Origin: Lacihabitans sp. LS3-19
GTDB taxonomy: Bacteria > Bacteroidota > Bacteroidia > Cytophagales > Spirosomataceae
DNA: 64,000 nt
Assembly: GCF_024343575.1 (NCBI RefSeq)
Contig: NZ_RJUA01000006.1
Location: forward strand, 1-64,000
Direction of reading: 5' to 3'
The notes below the pieces were generated by a model, which made no database searches, was not told the DNA's origin, and worked only from the letters and a program-made list of their open reading frames with translations. The position numbers and the translations under genes were made by a program. Below are positions 25,328-34,100 of this stretch, one piece after another (position 1 is the stretch's first letter; each line of letters starts with the position of its first letter).

Positions 25328-27049
25328 CTACGCTTTCAATTCGGCCAATTCTGCTTTTACAAAATCCATCAATTCAGCAATGTAGGCTTTCGAAAAATCG
25401 AACTTAATACCAGCCGCTTCATATATCTCTTTTATTGTTAGGGTATAACCTAATTTTAATGCAGCTAAATATCCTTCAAGACCTTTTTTAGGGTCTTTTT
25501 TATAATTTCGCCATACACTTATAGCTCCTAACTGAGCCATACCATATTCTATGTAATAAAATGGCACCTCGAAAATGTGTAATTGACGCTGCCAAGAATA
25601 CGCTCTGAAATGCTCAAAACCTGTCCAATCAGTTACATTATCCGAAAATTCTTCATTAATTCTATTCCAAGCAGACTTTCTTTCCTCGACAGAATGTGTA
25701 GGATTTTCGTAAATCCAATGTTGGAATTTATCAACTGTTGCTATCCAAGGCAAAACTGTCAAAATATCCTCTAGGTGTTCTATTTTAGCTCTTTTCAGTT
25801 CTTTTTCATCCGTGAAAAAAGTATCCCAATGTTCCATCGAAATCAGTTCCATACTCATTGAGGCCAATTCTGCTACCTCCATTGTCGGATTTCTGAAAGC
25901 ATTGATAGGGTAATTTCTTACTTCAAATGAGTGAATAGCATGACCACCTTCATGGACCATAGTTACCAAATCTCTTAAGCTATCTGTGGCATTCATAAAT
26001 ATAAATGGCACTCCGATCTCTTCCAAAGGATAATTATAGCCCCCTGGAGCTTTTCCTTTGCGAGATTCCACGTCAAAATGGCCCATTGCTCGCATGATTT
26101 TCACATATTCTGAAAGTTTAGGGTCAATCTTTTCAAAACATACTTCTGTTTTATTTAACAAATCTGCACCATCTTTGAATGGTTTCAGAGGTGTTCTTCC
26201 TTCCGCATCTACTTTTAAATCCCATGGTCTTAAATCACCAAGGTTCATTTTGGTTTTCCTGTCAAACACCATTTCGTTAACGATTGGTAAAACAGTCTCC
26301 GCTACTGCTTCATGAAAATCGAAACAATCTGCAGGCGTATAATCAAACCTTCCCATTGCTGCAAACATGTAATCGCGGAAATTCTGAAAGTCAGCATTCA
26401 ATGCTTCCTGATGACGAAGATCTCTCAACTCATTAAAAATCACATCCAATTTGTCTCTTTCAGCATATCTTCTTTCTGATATTTTTAGCCATGCATTTTC
26501 ACGGGTTTCTCTTTTTACGGCTTGCAATAATGTCGCTGCCTTAGGCATTGTCATTTCTTCACCGTTTATTTCTACAGTCATACCACCCGTAATTCCCTGA
26601 TATTCTGTTTGTTTAAGCGAAATTTTAGTGTCTAATTCAATATTGGCTTCACGGAAAATCTCAACAGATTTACGCAAACCTCTTAGCATTATGTCATAAC
26701 CTTCGCCAGATAAACCAAACTTTTCAGCTAATTCCAAAGATTTTTTGTTCAACTCGTCAGAGTAGATGGCCGTTTTAGGTGAAATTTCTTCCACGAAAAA
26801 TTGGTAAGCTTTCTGATTTTCTTGGTCGGACGTATCGCAAGTCATTTTTATATAACGCCAAGCCATATTTTCCGACAAATACGATTCCAATTCACTGCGG
26901 TCTTTCAGCCATTTTTCTAATTCTTCCTTCGAATTTATCTCTCGGTTTTTAAGATTTTCGTAAAATGGTTGCACCAAATCCCAAGATTTCAATTTAAAAT
27001 CTTCTCCTAAAAACCCTCTCTTTCTACGTTCTAATATTCTGTTGCTCAT
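25328..27049 (-). CDS. pepF: M3-family oligoendopeptidase F
   Basis: The 573-residue cytoplasmic protein is a PepF/M3B oligopeptidase that cleaves short peptides. The zinc motif HEGGH has His366, Glu367 and His370, in VTMVHEGGHAIHSFE. A conserved Glu that serves as third zinc ligand lies about 25 residues later in NPTMEVAELASMSMELI. A C-terminal HIFEVPFYYIEYGMAQLGA segment carries the substrate-binding Tyr/His set of the family. Length and motif order are normal, and no signal peptide is present. Confidence 0.94.
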   Translation of the reverse strand: MSNRILERRKRGFLGEDFKLKSWDLVQPFYENLKNREINSKEELEKWLKDRSELESYLSENMAWRYIKMTCDTSDQENQKAYQFFVEEISPKTAIYSDELNKKSLELAEKFGLSGEGYDIMLRGLRKSVEIFREANIELDTKISLKQTEYQGITGGMTVEINGEEMTMPKAATLLQAVKRETRENAWLKISERRYAERDKLDVIFNELRDLRHQEALNADFQNFRDYMFAAMGRFDYTPADCFDFHEAVAETVLPIVNEMVFDRKTKMNLGDLRPWDLKVDAEGRTPLKPFKDGADLLNKTEVCFEKIDPKLSEYVKIMRAMGHFDVESRKGKAPGGYNYPLEEIGVPFIFMNATDSLRDLVTMVHEGGHAIHSFEVRNYPINAFRNPTMEVAELASMSMELISMEHWDTFFTDEKELKRAKIEHLEDILTVLPWIATVDKFQHWIYENPTHSVEERKSAWNRINEEFSDNVTDWTGFEHFRAYSWQRQLHIFEVPFYYIEYGMAQLGAISVWRNYKKDPKKGLEGYLAALKLGYTLTIKEIYEAAGIKFDFSKAYIAELMDFVKAELAELKA

Positions 27050-27184
27050 AATTTAAATTTTGAATTGCAATTTAATCATAAGTCCCCATTTTATGGTTTA
27101 GAAAAAATATTTTAAAATAAAATGAACTAAGTTTATTTAATAGATGTATATACATTAATTGTAAAAACATAAAATAAAAATAAA

Positions 27185-27700
27185 ATGGCAATCTGGAAAA
27201 TAGACCCAATGCACTCAGAAGTGCAATTCAAGGTAAAACACTTAATGATCAGTACAGTAACTGGCGACTTCAAAGCTTATGACGCAACTGCAGAAACTGC
27301 AAATGAAGATTCATTTGAAAATGCTCAAATCAGTTTTTCGGCACAAATTGACTCTATCTCAACTGGAAATGAGCAACGTGACGGACACCTGAAATCAGGT
27401 GAATTTTTTGATGCTGAAGCATTCCCAACCTTGAATTTTGTTTCAACAGCTTACGCCAATAACGTTTTGAAAGGTAATTTGACCATCAAAGACGTAACAA
27501 AAGAAATAGCATTAGATGCTGAATTCGGCGGATTAATGACGGATTTTTACGGACAAACAAAAGCAGGATTTGAGATTTCCGGCAAAATCAACCGTAAAGA
27601 TTTTGGTTTGACTTGGTCAGGTATTACAGAAGCTGGCGGAGTTGTGGTTAGCGACGATGTGAAATTGATTTTGAACGTTCAGTTCACGAAGCAAGCTTGA
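27185..27700 (+). CDS. YceI-family lipocalin-like protein
   Basis: The 171-residue YceI domain starts at the very N-terminus (IWKIDPMHSEVQFKVKHLMISTVTGDF). Other family motifs are RDGHLKSGEFFDAEAFPTL and GNLTIKDVTKEI, then FGLTWSG near the end. The fold is a lipocalin-like barrel that binds isoprenoid-type lipids in studied members. There is no signal peptide, so this copy is probably cytoplasmic, unlike E. coli YceI. It is a monocistronic gene followed by a heptamer repeat. Confidence 0.92.
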   Translation: MAIWKIDPMHSEVQFKVKHLMISTVTGDFKAYDATAETANEDSFENAQISFSAQIDSISTGNEQRDGHLKSGEFFDAEAFPTLNFVSTAYANNVLKGNLTIKDVTKEIALDAEFGGLMTDFYGQTKAGFEISGKINRKDFGLTWSGITEAGGVVVSDDVKLILNVQFTKQA

Positions 27701-27703
27701 TTT

Positions 27704-27752
27704 GATTTTAGATTTATGATTTTAGATTTTAGATTTTAGATTTTAGATTTTA
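27704..27752 (+). repeat. Tandem heptamer repeat GATTTTA, seven units
   Basis: Seven consecutive 7-bp units of GATTTTA, with one variant second unit (GATTTAT), begin just after the yceI stop codon. The tract is a microsatellite prone to slippage. No gene frame runs through it. Confidence 0.9.
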
Positions 27753-27914
27753 GGTTTTGGTGAAAAATTTAAAGACACTTTCTGAGTTCAGAGGGTGTCT
27801 TTTATTTTAGTTTCTGATATTATGGGATTTTTTTAATCAATTTGAATAAGCCACTTCATTTTCAACTCAAATTAAATATATTTGTTATTCATTCTCTAAA
27901 AATAGATATTCTAG

Positions 27915-28130
27915 ATGGAAAGCATAATAATTCATCCAAATAATAAAAAACAAATAAGAGCATTTGCAAATATGGCAAAAGCCTTGAATATTGATTTTCA
28001 AATAAAAAATGAAAATTCTGAAAATGAAATAACAGAAGAAGAGTTTTTGAAAAAATTTAATGATGGGATAACTATTGAGGAATCTAGAGAAAATACTTTA
28101 AGGTATGTCAGAAGTTTATGGTCGAAATAA
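27915..28130 (+). CDS. Type II antitoxin, DUF2683-like
   Basis: The 71-residue protein begins with a short beta strand (ESIIIHPNNKKQIRAFANMAKALNIDFQI), a pattern found in DUF2683-type antitoxins of Bacteroidota. It ends with an acidic helical tail (ITIEESRENTLRYVRSLW) suited to wrap around a toxin. It overlaps the next gene by 13 bp, a typical antitoxin-first arrangement that couples translation. The role is to bind and silence the RelE/ParE-type toxin and probably repress the operon. Confidence 0.78.
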   Translation: MESIIIHPNNKKQIRAFANMAKALNIDFQIKNENSENEITEEEFLKKFNDGITIEESRENTLRYVRSLWSK

Positions 28131-28429
28131 GCTTATCTCCTGCTCTAGATAATAAATTACAAGAATTAGTGCATATTCTTTGGGAAAATGATTATTTCGG
28201 TTTTGTAGAATCTGCCGAAAACTATGTAAATCGAATTTATGACTTTATTTCTAAAATCAATAAAAAACCTAAATATAAATGTAAAAATCAAAAATACGGC
28301 AGGTATTATGCTATGTTCAAGATGAATTCGAATACTACTTTCTACATAGTTTTCGAAAATTTTGGAGATAAATATTTAGTAAATACTATTTTTAATAACC
28401 ACGAAATCGGATATAAACTTTACATTTAG
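28118..28429 (+). CDS. RelE/ParE-superfamily toxin
   Basis: The 103-residue protein has the compact alpha-alpha-beta RelE/ParE layout: two N-terminal helices (DNKLQELVHILWENDYFGF, SAENYVNRIYDFI), then strands ending in YKCKNQKYGRYYAMFKMNSNTTFYIVFENFG and a final strand NTIFNNHEIGYKL. It would act as an mRNA interferase or gyrase inhibitor; the sequence does not decide which. It is paired with an antitoxin gene that overlaps its first 13 bp. It is followed by a strong terminator, so the module is self-contained. Confidence 0.78.
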   Translation: MVEISLSPALDNKLQELVHILWENDYFGFVESAENYVNRIYDFISKINKKPKYKCKNQKYGRYYAMFKMNSNTTFYIVFENFGDKYLVNTIFNNHEIGYKLYI

Positions 28430-28454
28430 AATAGGGAACCTTTGGGGGAAAAAA

Positions 28455-28495
28455 TCAAAAAAGGCCATTTCAGGAATTGAAAGGGCCTTTTTTGA
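28455..28495. terminator. Bidirectional terminator
   Basis: TCAAAAAAGGCC (28455-28466) and its exact complement (28484-28495) form a 12-bp stem between the toxin gene and convergent prfB. Confidence 0.85.
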
Positions 28496-28511
28496 TACTA
28501 AATCCCAATTA

Positions 28512-29589
28512 TTAATCCATCATCAAATAAGCCTTTATAAAATCGTCTAAGCCGCCGTCCATAACAGATTGTATATCCGAGGTTTCGTGGCCTGACCGTG
28601 CATCTTTTACGAGCTTGTATGGGTGAAATACATAGTTGCGAATTTGCGAACCCCATTCGATATTTTTCTTTGAAGCTTCTATGTCACTCCTCGCTGCATT
28701 TCGCTTTTCTACTTCTATCTGGTACAAACGCGACTTTAGCATATTCATCGCGTGTTCTTTGTTGGCCAACTGGCTACGCTCTATTTGGCAAACAATTACA
28801 ATTCCCGAAGGTTTGTGCGTCAGCTGTACCTTGGTTTCTACCTTGTTTACATTCTGTCCACCTGCACCACCAGAGCGAGAAGTATGAAACTCAATATCGC
28901 CAGGGTTTATATCAATTTCAATGGTATCATCCACCAATGGATAGGCGTACACAGAAGCAAAAGAAGTATGTCGACGTGCATTAGAGTCAAATGGCGAAAT
29001 ACGCACCAATCGGTGAACACCATTTTCGGACTTCAAAAACCCATAGGCCATTGGGCCGTCAATCTGCATTGAAGCCGACTTGATACCAGCTCCATCACCG
29101 TCTTGCCAGTCAATTTGCGTTACTTTATAATTGTGCTTTTGAGCCCACATGAGGTACATACGGTACAGTATACTCGCCCAGTCTTGGCTTTCTGTACCAC
29201 CCGCACCTGAGTTGATTTCTATTACCGCCGAAAACTGATCTTCCTCGTTAGAAAGCATTTTCTTAAGTTCGAGTTCCTCAATGATTGCTTCTGTTTTTTT
29301 GCCTTCAGCTTTAATTTCTTCCTCACTTACTTCGTTCATTTGATAGAACTCATGAAGCGTTTCTAAATCGCTGATCGAAGTTTCAGCTTCTTCGTAGTAT
29401 TCTGTCCAGTTTTTTAGGGTCTGGATTTCCTTTACAATTTTTTGTGCATGATCGGAGTCGTTCCAGAACTCCGGTTGGGCCTGTTGATTTTCTAAATCCC
29501 CGAGCTTCTCTTTCCGGTTATCGTAGTCAAAGATACCTCCTCAAAGCCGACACTCTGGCTCTCAAATCTTTCAACGCGTCTGTTGTCAT
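28512..29589 (-). CDS. prfB: Peptide chain release factor 2 with programmed +1 frameshift
   Basis: RF2 releases finished chains at UAA and UGA. The first frame runs from ATG 29589 for 20 codons and ends at an in-frame TGA (29529-29527). The site is the classical one: an internal AGGAGG, then TAT CTT TGA C. Slipping forward one base continues in frame from 29528 to the stop at 28512, giving about 358 residues, the normal length. The second part has RF2's SPF tripeptide ([14 protein letters not shown]), which reads UAA/UGA, and the catalytic GGQ ([13 protein letters not shown]). Low RF2 slows reading of the UGA and raises frameshifting, so the gene regulates itself. Confidence 0.97.
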
Positions 29590-29627
29590 GATTTCCTTAA
29601 ATGGTTAAAAATTAATTAAAAAGTCTG

Positions 29628-29635
29628 CAAAGGTA
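29628..29635 (-). promoter_or_regulatory. prfB: -7 box of prfB
   Basis: The minus strand reads TACCTTTG followed by C, an exact TAnnTTTG match, 38 bp upstream of the prfB start codon. Confidence 0.55.
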
Positions 29636-29722
29636 GGTAGAAATGAGGGAAAATGGAAGTTTGGAATTGAGGAAATGTAGAATTTGATGTTTTATTATTA
29701 AATTTAGTTTTTAAAAACAAAT

Positions 29723-29863
29723 ATGGAAAACAAGAATAGAAAGAAAACGAAAAAAGAGCGTAAAGAGCATGAAGAAAGATTGAAGCTCATCGAATACAGA
29801 GGCAAAGTTAATTTAGATATTGATTTGGATGTTTTGAGGGATAGGAAGGGTGTACTTAATTAA
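29723..29863 (+). CDS. Very small basic protein, antitoxin-like
   Basis: An ATG-started frame of 46 codons encodes a highly charged N-terminal helix (MENKNRKKTKKERKEHEERL) followed by IEYRGKVNLDIDLDVLRDRKGV. The second half recalls the short strand-helix of VapB-like antitoxins. No PIN-domain toxin follows, so it could be an orphan antitoxin or simply a small conserved protein. Its end overlaps the degenerate reading frame that follows. Function is a guess. Confidence 0.45.
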   Translation: MENKNRKKTKKERKEHEERLKLIEYRGKVNLDIDLDVLRDRKGVLN

Positions 29864-30242
29864 AATTTTCAAGAAAGTAAATTCAACTTTATTGGACAAA
29901 AAAAGCAAAGTAATTTTCAATTATTTCGGCAATAATATTTTAATTCTTTACTTTGGATATAAACAATGTAAAGAGGAAAGTTGTAATGCAGAAATAATAG
30001 GAAAATGGGAAAAGAAAGAATCTAAAAGAGAAAATTTTATTTTTACTTTCTTCAAAAATGACTCAATTATAATGGAAAAAGCAAATTCCGTTATTAGAAT
30101 GAAATATTTGGTTTCAAATGACAAATTGGAATTTATTGATAAAGAGACAAAAGTAAATGACTTCAAGTTTTAAATTAAGGATAGCAAATTATCATTAATA
30201 CAAAAAGGAGATTTTCTTAATTTCTTTAAAAAATACTTTTGA
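29850..30242 (+). pseudogene. Broken lipocalin-like gene
   Basis: A frame opens with GTG (29850) or TTG (29892); there is no in-frame ATG before the conserved-looking part. It has a hydrophobic stretch ending in Cys (LILYFGYKQC), then IIGKWEKKESKRENFIFTFF and IRMKYLVSNDKLEFIDKE, the pattern of a short lipocalin-like or META-like lipoprotein. It stops at TAA 30171-30173. Directly after that stop the same frame continues for 22 sense codons (IKDSKLSLIQKGDFLNFFKKYF) to a TGA at 30240-30242, and those codons read like the missing last strands. The simplest view is a pseudogene with a nonsense mutation and a lost start. An alternative is a short live gene with chance similarity beyond the stop. 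Confidence 0.5.
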
Positions 30243-30254
30243 ATTAACTATAAT

Positions 30255-30539
30255 ATGCTAAAAATAAACAAAATAATCAACATCGAGCCATTTCAAATTA
30301 CTGGCATATTCAATGACGGACAAATCAAAAAATTAGATATTTTTCCGATAATTCAAAATCATATTCATCATAAGGGAGTTAAAAATTTATTAAATGAATC
30401 TGTTTTTAATAATGCTCAATTAGGTGTTTTTGGTGAAATTTTTTGGTCAAAAATCGTTGAATCAAATGATAATCATTTGATGGATTATGATATTTCTCCT
30501 GAGTATTTTTATAATAATGGAGAAAATGTTGATTCATAA
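30255..30539 (+). CDS. DUF2442-domain protein
   Basis: The 94-residue protein fits DUF2442: an N-terminal strand pair (FQITGIFNDGQIKKLDIFPII), a middle FNNAQLGVFGEIFWSKI and an ending with LMDYDISPEYFY. DUF2442 genes are often next to DUF4160 partners and are suspected toxin-antitoxin components, but no DUF4160 gene is seen here. It follows the broken lipocalin-like gene by 12 bp. It is a likely accessory gene of unknown role. Confidence 0.75.
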   Translation: MLKINKIINIEPFQITGIFNDGQIKKLDIFPIIQNHIHHKGVKNLLNESVFNNAQLGVFGEIFWSKIVESNDNHLMDYDISPEYFYNNGENVDS

Positions 30540-30688
30540 ACCACTTATTTTTAGCAATTACTTTAAATTTGTCAAAGTACTGATATCTTAATTCTTCAAT
30601 TATTATTCTTTATTTTTTACCATACTTGTATTGTTTAAGCTTTAGTAGACTTTATTTATTTTACCTAAAATCCTACCATTTTTATTTT

Positions 30689-30696
30689 TATTTTTG
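30689..30696 (+). promoter_or_regulatory. comB: -7 box upstream of comB
   Basis: TATTTTTG followed by C is an exact TAnnTTTG match 19 bp before the comB start codon. The -33 element is weak. Confidence 0.5.
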
Positions 30697-30715
30697 CCCA
30701 AATTTTAATTTTTAA

Positions 30716-31423
30716 ATGAAAAACATTGACGTTTGTCTTAGCCCTGATTTATTGCATTTACACAAAATCAACAATTCTATAGTAGTGGTTACAGACATTT
30801 TTAGAGCTACTTCGTGTGTGGTTACGGGCTTTGCCTATGGCGTGAAAAGTATAATTCCTGTAGCAAGTGTTGAGGAATGCAAACAACTTCAAAACATGGG
30901 GTACATAGCCGCCGCCGAAAGAAATGCAGAGAAAGTAGAGGGATTTGACCTTGACAATTCCCCTTTTAGCTATATGGACGAACGACTGATTGGTGGAAAA
31001 ATAGCCATGACAACAACCAATGGCACACTTTCTATAGCCAAAGCAAAAAATGATGCAGTAAAGGTTATTGTTGGAGCTTTTCTAAATCTTGAGGCTGTGG
31101 TAAATCATCTAAAAAATCAACCTTATGATGTTTTGGTGCTGTGTGCTGGATGGAAAGGCAGACCAAACTTAGAAGACACGCTTTTTGCTGGTGCTGTAGT
31201 TGATGCATTAAAAGATGAATACTTTGTTGGTGAGGATTCGGCAATTCTGGCTATGAGGACCTATCAACAAGCTAAAGACAACATGGCAGGATATTTAGCA
31301 AATGCTTCGCATATTCGCAGATTGCAAGGTTTAGGAATACACAAAGACATTAATTACTGTTTACAAAAAAATCTGTACGACGTATTGCCTGTTTTAAGGG
31401 GAAATGAGTTAGTTGTACATTAA
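30716..31423 (+). CDS. comB: 2-phosphosulfolactate phosphatase-like protein (ComB)
   Basis: The 235-residue protein has the ComB fold motifs: VVVTDIFRATSCVVTGFAYG with the metal-binding Asp, ERNAEKVEGFDLDNSPFSY, KIAMTTTNGTLSI, and LCAGWKGRPNLEDTLFAGAVV. ComB removes phosphate from 2-phosphosulfolactate on the way to sulfolactate; in archaea this leads to coenzyme M. In bacteria the same family may serve other sulfonate metabolism. No other coenzyme M genes are adjacent, so the pathway here is open. It has its own promoter box and is followed 42 bp later by a small conserved gene. Confidence 0.88.
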   Translation: MKNIDVCLSPDLLHLHKINNSIVVVTDIFRATSCVVTGFAYGVKSIIPVASVEECKQLQNMGYIAAAERNAEKVEGFDLDNSPFSYMDERLIGGKIAMTTTNGTLSIAKAKNDAVKVIVGAFLNLEAVVNHLKNQPYDVLVLCAGWKGRPNLEDTLFAGAVVDALKDEYFVGEDSAILAMRTYQQAKDNMAGYLANASHIRRLQGLGIHKDINYCLQKNLYDVLPVLRGNELVVH

Positions 31424-31465
31424 TCAATTTTTAAGTAATTTTAGAAAAACATAAAAAATACCACA

Positions 31466-31735
31466 ATGGCATCATCTTTTAATATCAAGTTTCCAGGTTC
31501 ACCGGCAGATTTTGTAGTAAATGCTCATAAGGCAATACAAACCCAAGGAGGAATATTCCAAGGAGATCAAAAAACTGGGACATTTAGCCTTAAAACTATG
31601 ATAGGAGCCGTAAAAGGCAATTATCAAGTACTGCCAGAAGCAGGTGCCGAAACCAAAGTAGCTATAACCATTACGCAGAAACCAATGTTAGTTCCTGTTT
31701 CTAAAATCCAACAAGTAATAGAAGGTTATTTTTAA
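31466..31735 (+). CDS. Small conserved soluble protein
   Basis: The 89-residue protein has no signal or membrane segment. The pattern (FNIKFPGSPADFVVNAHKAIQ, GGIFQGDQKTGTFSLKT, IGAVKGNYQVLPE, VAITITQKPMLVPVSKIQQVIEGYF) is like short polyhydroxyalkanoate-granule or SRPBCC-like beta proteins, but the match is only by shape. It follows comB on the same strand and is probably co-transcribed. Its stop codon overlaps the convergent PA14 protein gene by 4 bp. Confidence 0.55.
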   Translation: MASSFNIKFPGSPADFVVNAHKAIQTQGGIFQGDQKTGTFSLKTMIGAVKGNYQVLPEAGAETKVAITITQKPMLVPVSKIQQVIEGYF

Positions 31736-34095
31736 TTTACCTCAAAGTATTCTGAAATAATATTCTTATTGATTTTTAACATTATTTCATACTTACCTTT
31801 CTTGAGTTTTTGGGTTGGTATATACTTAGTTTGAGTTCCCAGGTTTTCTTGAAATCCTTCAGAAAGCGTAACAATTACATTTCCTTTGGCATTTTTTAAC
31901 TGCAAAAGCACTTCTCCAGGTTCATTTAGTCTATAAATTATAGTTTTGGTTGTTCCGTTTTCTTCTGCAACCGATAAATTCTTAGACGCATTCTTTTCTT
32001 GAATTTGCTGCTGACCCAAAGCTTGGTTTGCCATAAATTGTTGTTGTATACAATCAGCAATTTCCGCCGAAAAAACCGCCGAATTTCTAACTTCAAAACC
32101 AGGCAACAAAACGATACTATTACCAGCTGTAAAATGGATATTTTGAGAATTAGGCACTTTACTGATTGATTCTATTTGTTTTTTTGCGGCAAAAGTTGGA
32201 TCTACTAAGTCCATTTTACCTAAAACCAAAGTATCTGAACCACAATTTATATCTACACCTCTGCAATTACAATTTGCATCAAATTTATCATAAGATGTTA
32301 AAGGGTCTCCGTCGTCACAAGGAGTATTTATTGGGTTACATAGGTCTGCTTCGAAAGTAATTTTACTGAAACCACTACAAGTAGCATTGCCATGGTTATT
32401 TAAAGCTGTTATCAAAATATGCTTAGCTTTAATATTATTAAAATTAGGGCCAACAAATCCAGAATAATCAACCAAGCCTGGAGCTTGTGACCAAGTGTAA
32501 GTCCCACCAAGTGGCAACCATGTGGTACCATCTACAGAATAATCAATTACGACTTGTCTAAAACCTTTGTTTGTTTGGCCTGTAACATTATAATTCCAAA
32601 CTCGAGATTCCTTAAAACTATAAATATCATCAAAATCGTATTTTATCCAGTGCTGGTTTCCGATTCTAGCAGAATTTGGATTTGCCGCAGTAAGGCATGA
32701 AGTCCAAGAGGCTTCTTCGATTGGATTGAGATTATCTGTAGGCGAACAGTCGGCATACAATTGGTATTTAGCCCCTAAATCATTACAATCTGGGCCAGAG
32801 CAAGGGGTGCCAACACAGTTACAATTTGCATCAATTTTGTCATTATTGGTAAAAGCATTACCATCGTCGCAAGGGGTGTTTTGAGCGATACATGAAATCT
32901 CACAATTATAATCGAATATATAAAAATCAGGGATTTTTTTCCAAGTCTTTTGTGGATGAAAAGGTGTTTTCCAAAACAAATGGAAATGGTCTCGCCAAGA
33001 ATTTTCCTTGTGTCTGAATTCGAAATAATAATATTTCCCTTTTTCTAGAAAAATCGGCCCAGAATTTTGCATCGTAGAGTTGTTGTGTTCGTATTCTCCA
33101 ACTCCATAAAAAGCAAACATTTGGTGATTTTGTTTGTATTGTATAGAGTCATTTTTACTTAAGAAAAAGAATGTTTGATTGTCTCCTGTTAGATTAAACT
33201 CATAATTTCCAGAAACTGGAACTGTTAAGAATCCTTGTACCAAAGTGCCGTAATTGTCTCTTGTGGATTGTTCTAGTGGACCAAAAACCCCTTTTAGTTT
33301 TTCCATCCTATCAGGTATTAGCGGAAAATTCGGGGAATTTAATAAATCGTTTTCTACATAAGAGCCTGTTATGTTATCGTAATAATAAGCTTGTAAAACT
33401 CCCTTTTCACCTACACAAGCGTTAGCTGTCGGGGCAGTTCCAACACAATTACAAAATCCGTCTTGTTGGTCGTTACTTGTTAAACTGTTTCCGTCATTGC
33501 AAAGCGTTCCTCTAGCAGGGCAACTACCTTCGCATGCATATTCATAAATGTTGTTGAAGTCTACAATAAGCCAGTTCGCATCTCCATTCTTTTTCCAAAA
33601 CAAATTCACAAAATCTCCACCTCCGCCTTCGAAATTCAGGATTTCAAAATAATAATATTGCCCTCCTGTTAAAGTTATGGAAGAAGAAGTTTGAACCGGA
33701 TATTTGTCATATTCTAGAGTACCCGTATAAGCAGGAACCTCTGCCCTTTTGACTTTATGAGCAGGACTAGAATCTGTACTTAAATAGAATAGAACTTTAT
33801 CATCTCCCGTAACATTAAAAGTATAGGTAGCGGTAGTAGGTACTTTTATGAATCCCCTAACCAAACCCGCATAATAATCCGTGAAATTTAATGGTGTACT
33901 TACCGTGGGAATCATTTGAAAACCATCAGGAGTCTCTGGAAAAAACTCTAAAGCATACAATGCACTTGTATCTGGCGTGCTTTTAAATCCTGTCCAATAG
34001 CTCCATTTAACTTGACCTGCAGGTCCAACGCAACTTTGGCTCTTCGCTAAAAAATTTAATCCAAAAAGAAAAAATATTAGTATTCGTAATTTCAT
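31732..34095 (-). CDS. Secreted PA14-repeat protein with C-terminal sorting region
   Basis: The product of about 787 residues begins with a signal peptide (MKLRILIFFLFGLNFLAKSQ). The start at 34095 is preferred over 34116 because it starts the signal peptide and avoids overlap with the upstream gene. Two PA14-like beta domains (roughly 25-185 and 230-400) carry YYYFEILNFEGGGGDF and YYYFEFRHKENSWRDH. A discoidin-like part (about 450-590) follows. Three Cys-rich copies of the type PCDDGNAFTNNDKIDANCNC separate the domains. Near the end is a 3-coathanger-stack-like segment (AGNSIVLLPGFEV), then a type IX-type C-terminal domain. It is probably a cell-surface carbohydrate-binding protein, made with the DUF1800/DUF1501 pair. 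Confidence 0.86.
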   Translation of the reverse strand: MKLRILIFFLFGLNFLAKSQSCVGPAGQVKWSYWTGFKSTPDTSALYALEFFPETPDGFQMIPTVSTPLNFTDYYAGLVRGFIKVPTTATYTFNVTGDDKVLFYLSTDSSPAHKVKRAEVPAYTGTLEYDKYPVQTSSSITLTGGQYYYFEILNFEGGGGDFVNLFWKKNGDANWLIVDFNNIYEYACEGSCPARGTLCNDGNSLTSNDQQDGFCNCVGTAPTANACVGEKGVLQAYYYDNITGSYVENDLLNSPNFPLIPDRMEKLKGVFGPLEQSTRDNYGTLVQGFLTVPVSGNYEFNLTGDNQTFFFLSKNDSIQYKQNHQMFAFYGVGEYEHNNSTMQNSGPIFLEKGKYYYFEFRHKENSWRDHFHLFWKTPFHPQKTWKKIPDFYIFDYNCEISCIAQNTPCDDGNAFTNNDKIDANCNCVGTPCSGPDCNDLGAKYQLYADCSPTDNLNPIEEASWTSCLTAANPNSARIGNQHWIKYDFDDIYSFKESRVWNYNVTGQTNKGFRQVVIDYSVDGTTWLPLGGTYTWSQAPGLVDYSGFVGPNFNNIKAKHILITALNNHGNATCSGFSKITFEADLCNPINTPCDDGDPLTSYDKFDANCNCRGVDINCGSDTLVLGKMDLVDPTFAAKKQIESISKVPNSQNIHFTAGNSIVLLPGFEVRNSAVFSAEIADCIQQQFMANQALGQQQIQEKNASKNLSVAEENGTTKTIIYRLNEPGEVLLQLKNAKGNVIVTLSEGFQENLGTQTKYIPTQKLKKGKYEIMLKINKNIISEYFEVN

Positions 34096-34100
34096 GTTTA

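Noticed and set aside
28598-29072. Plus-strand frames of 83-128 codons opposite prfB
   Set aside because: They are shadows of the prfB coding strand with no motif or start signal of their own.
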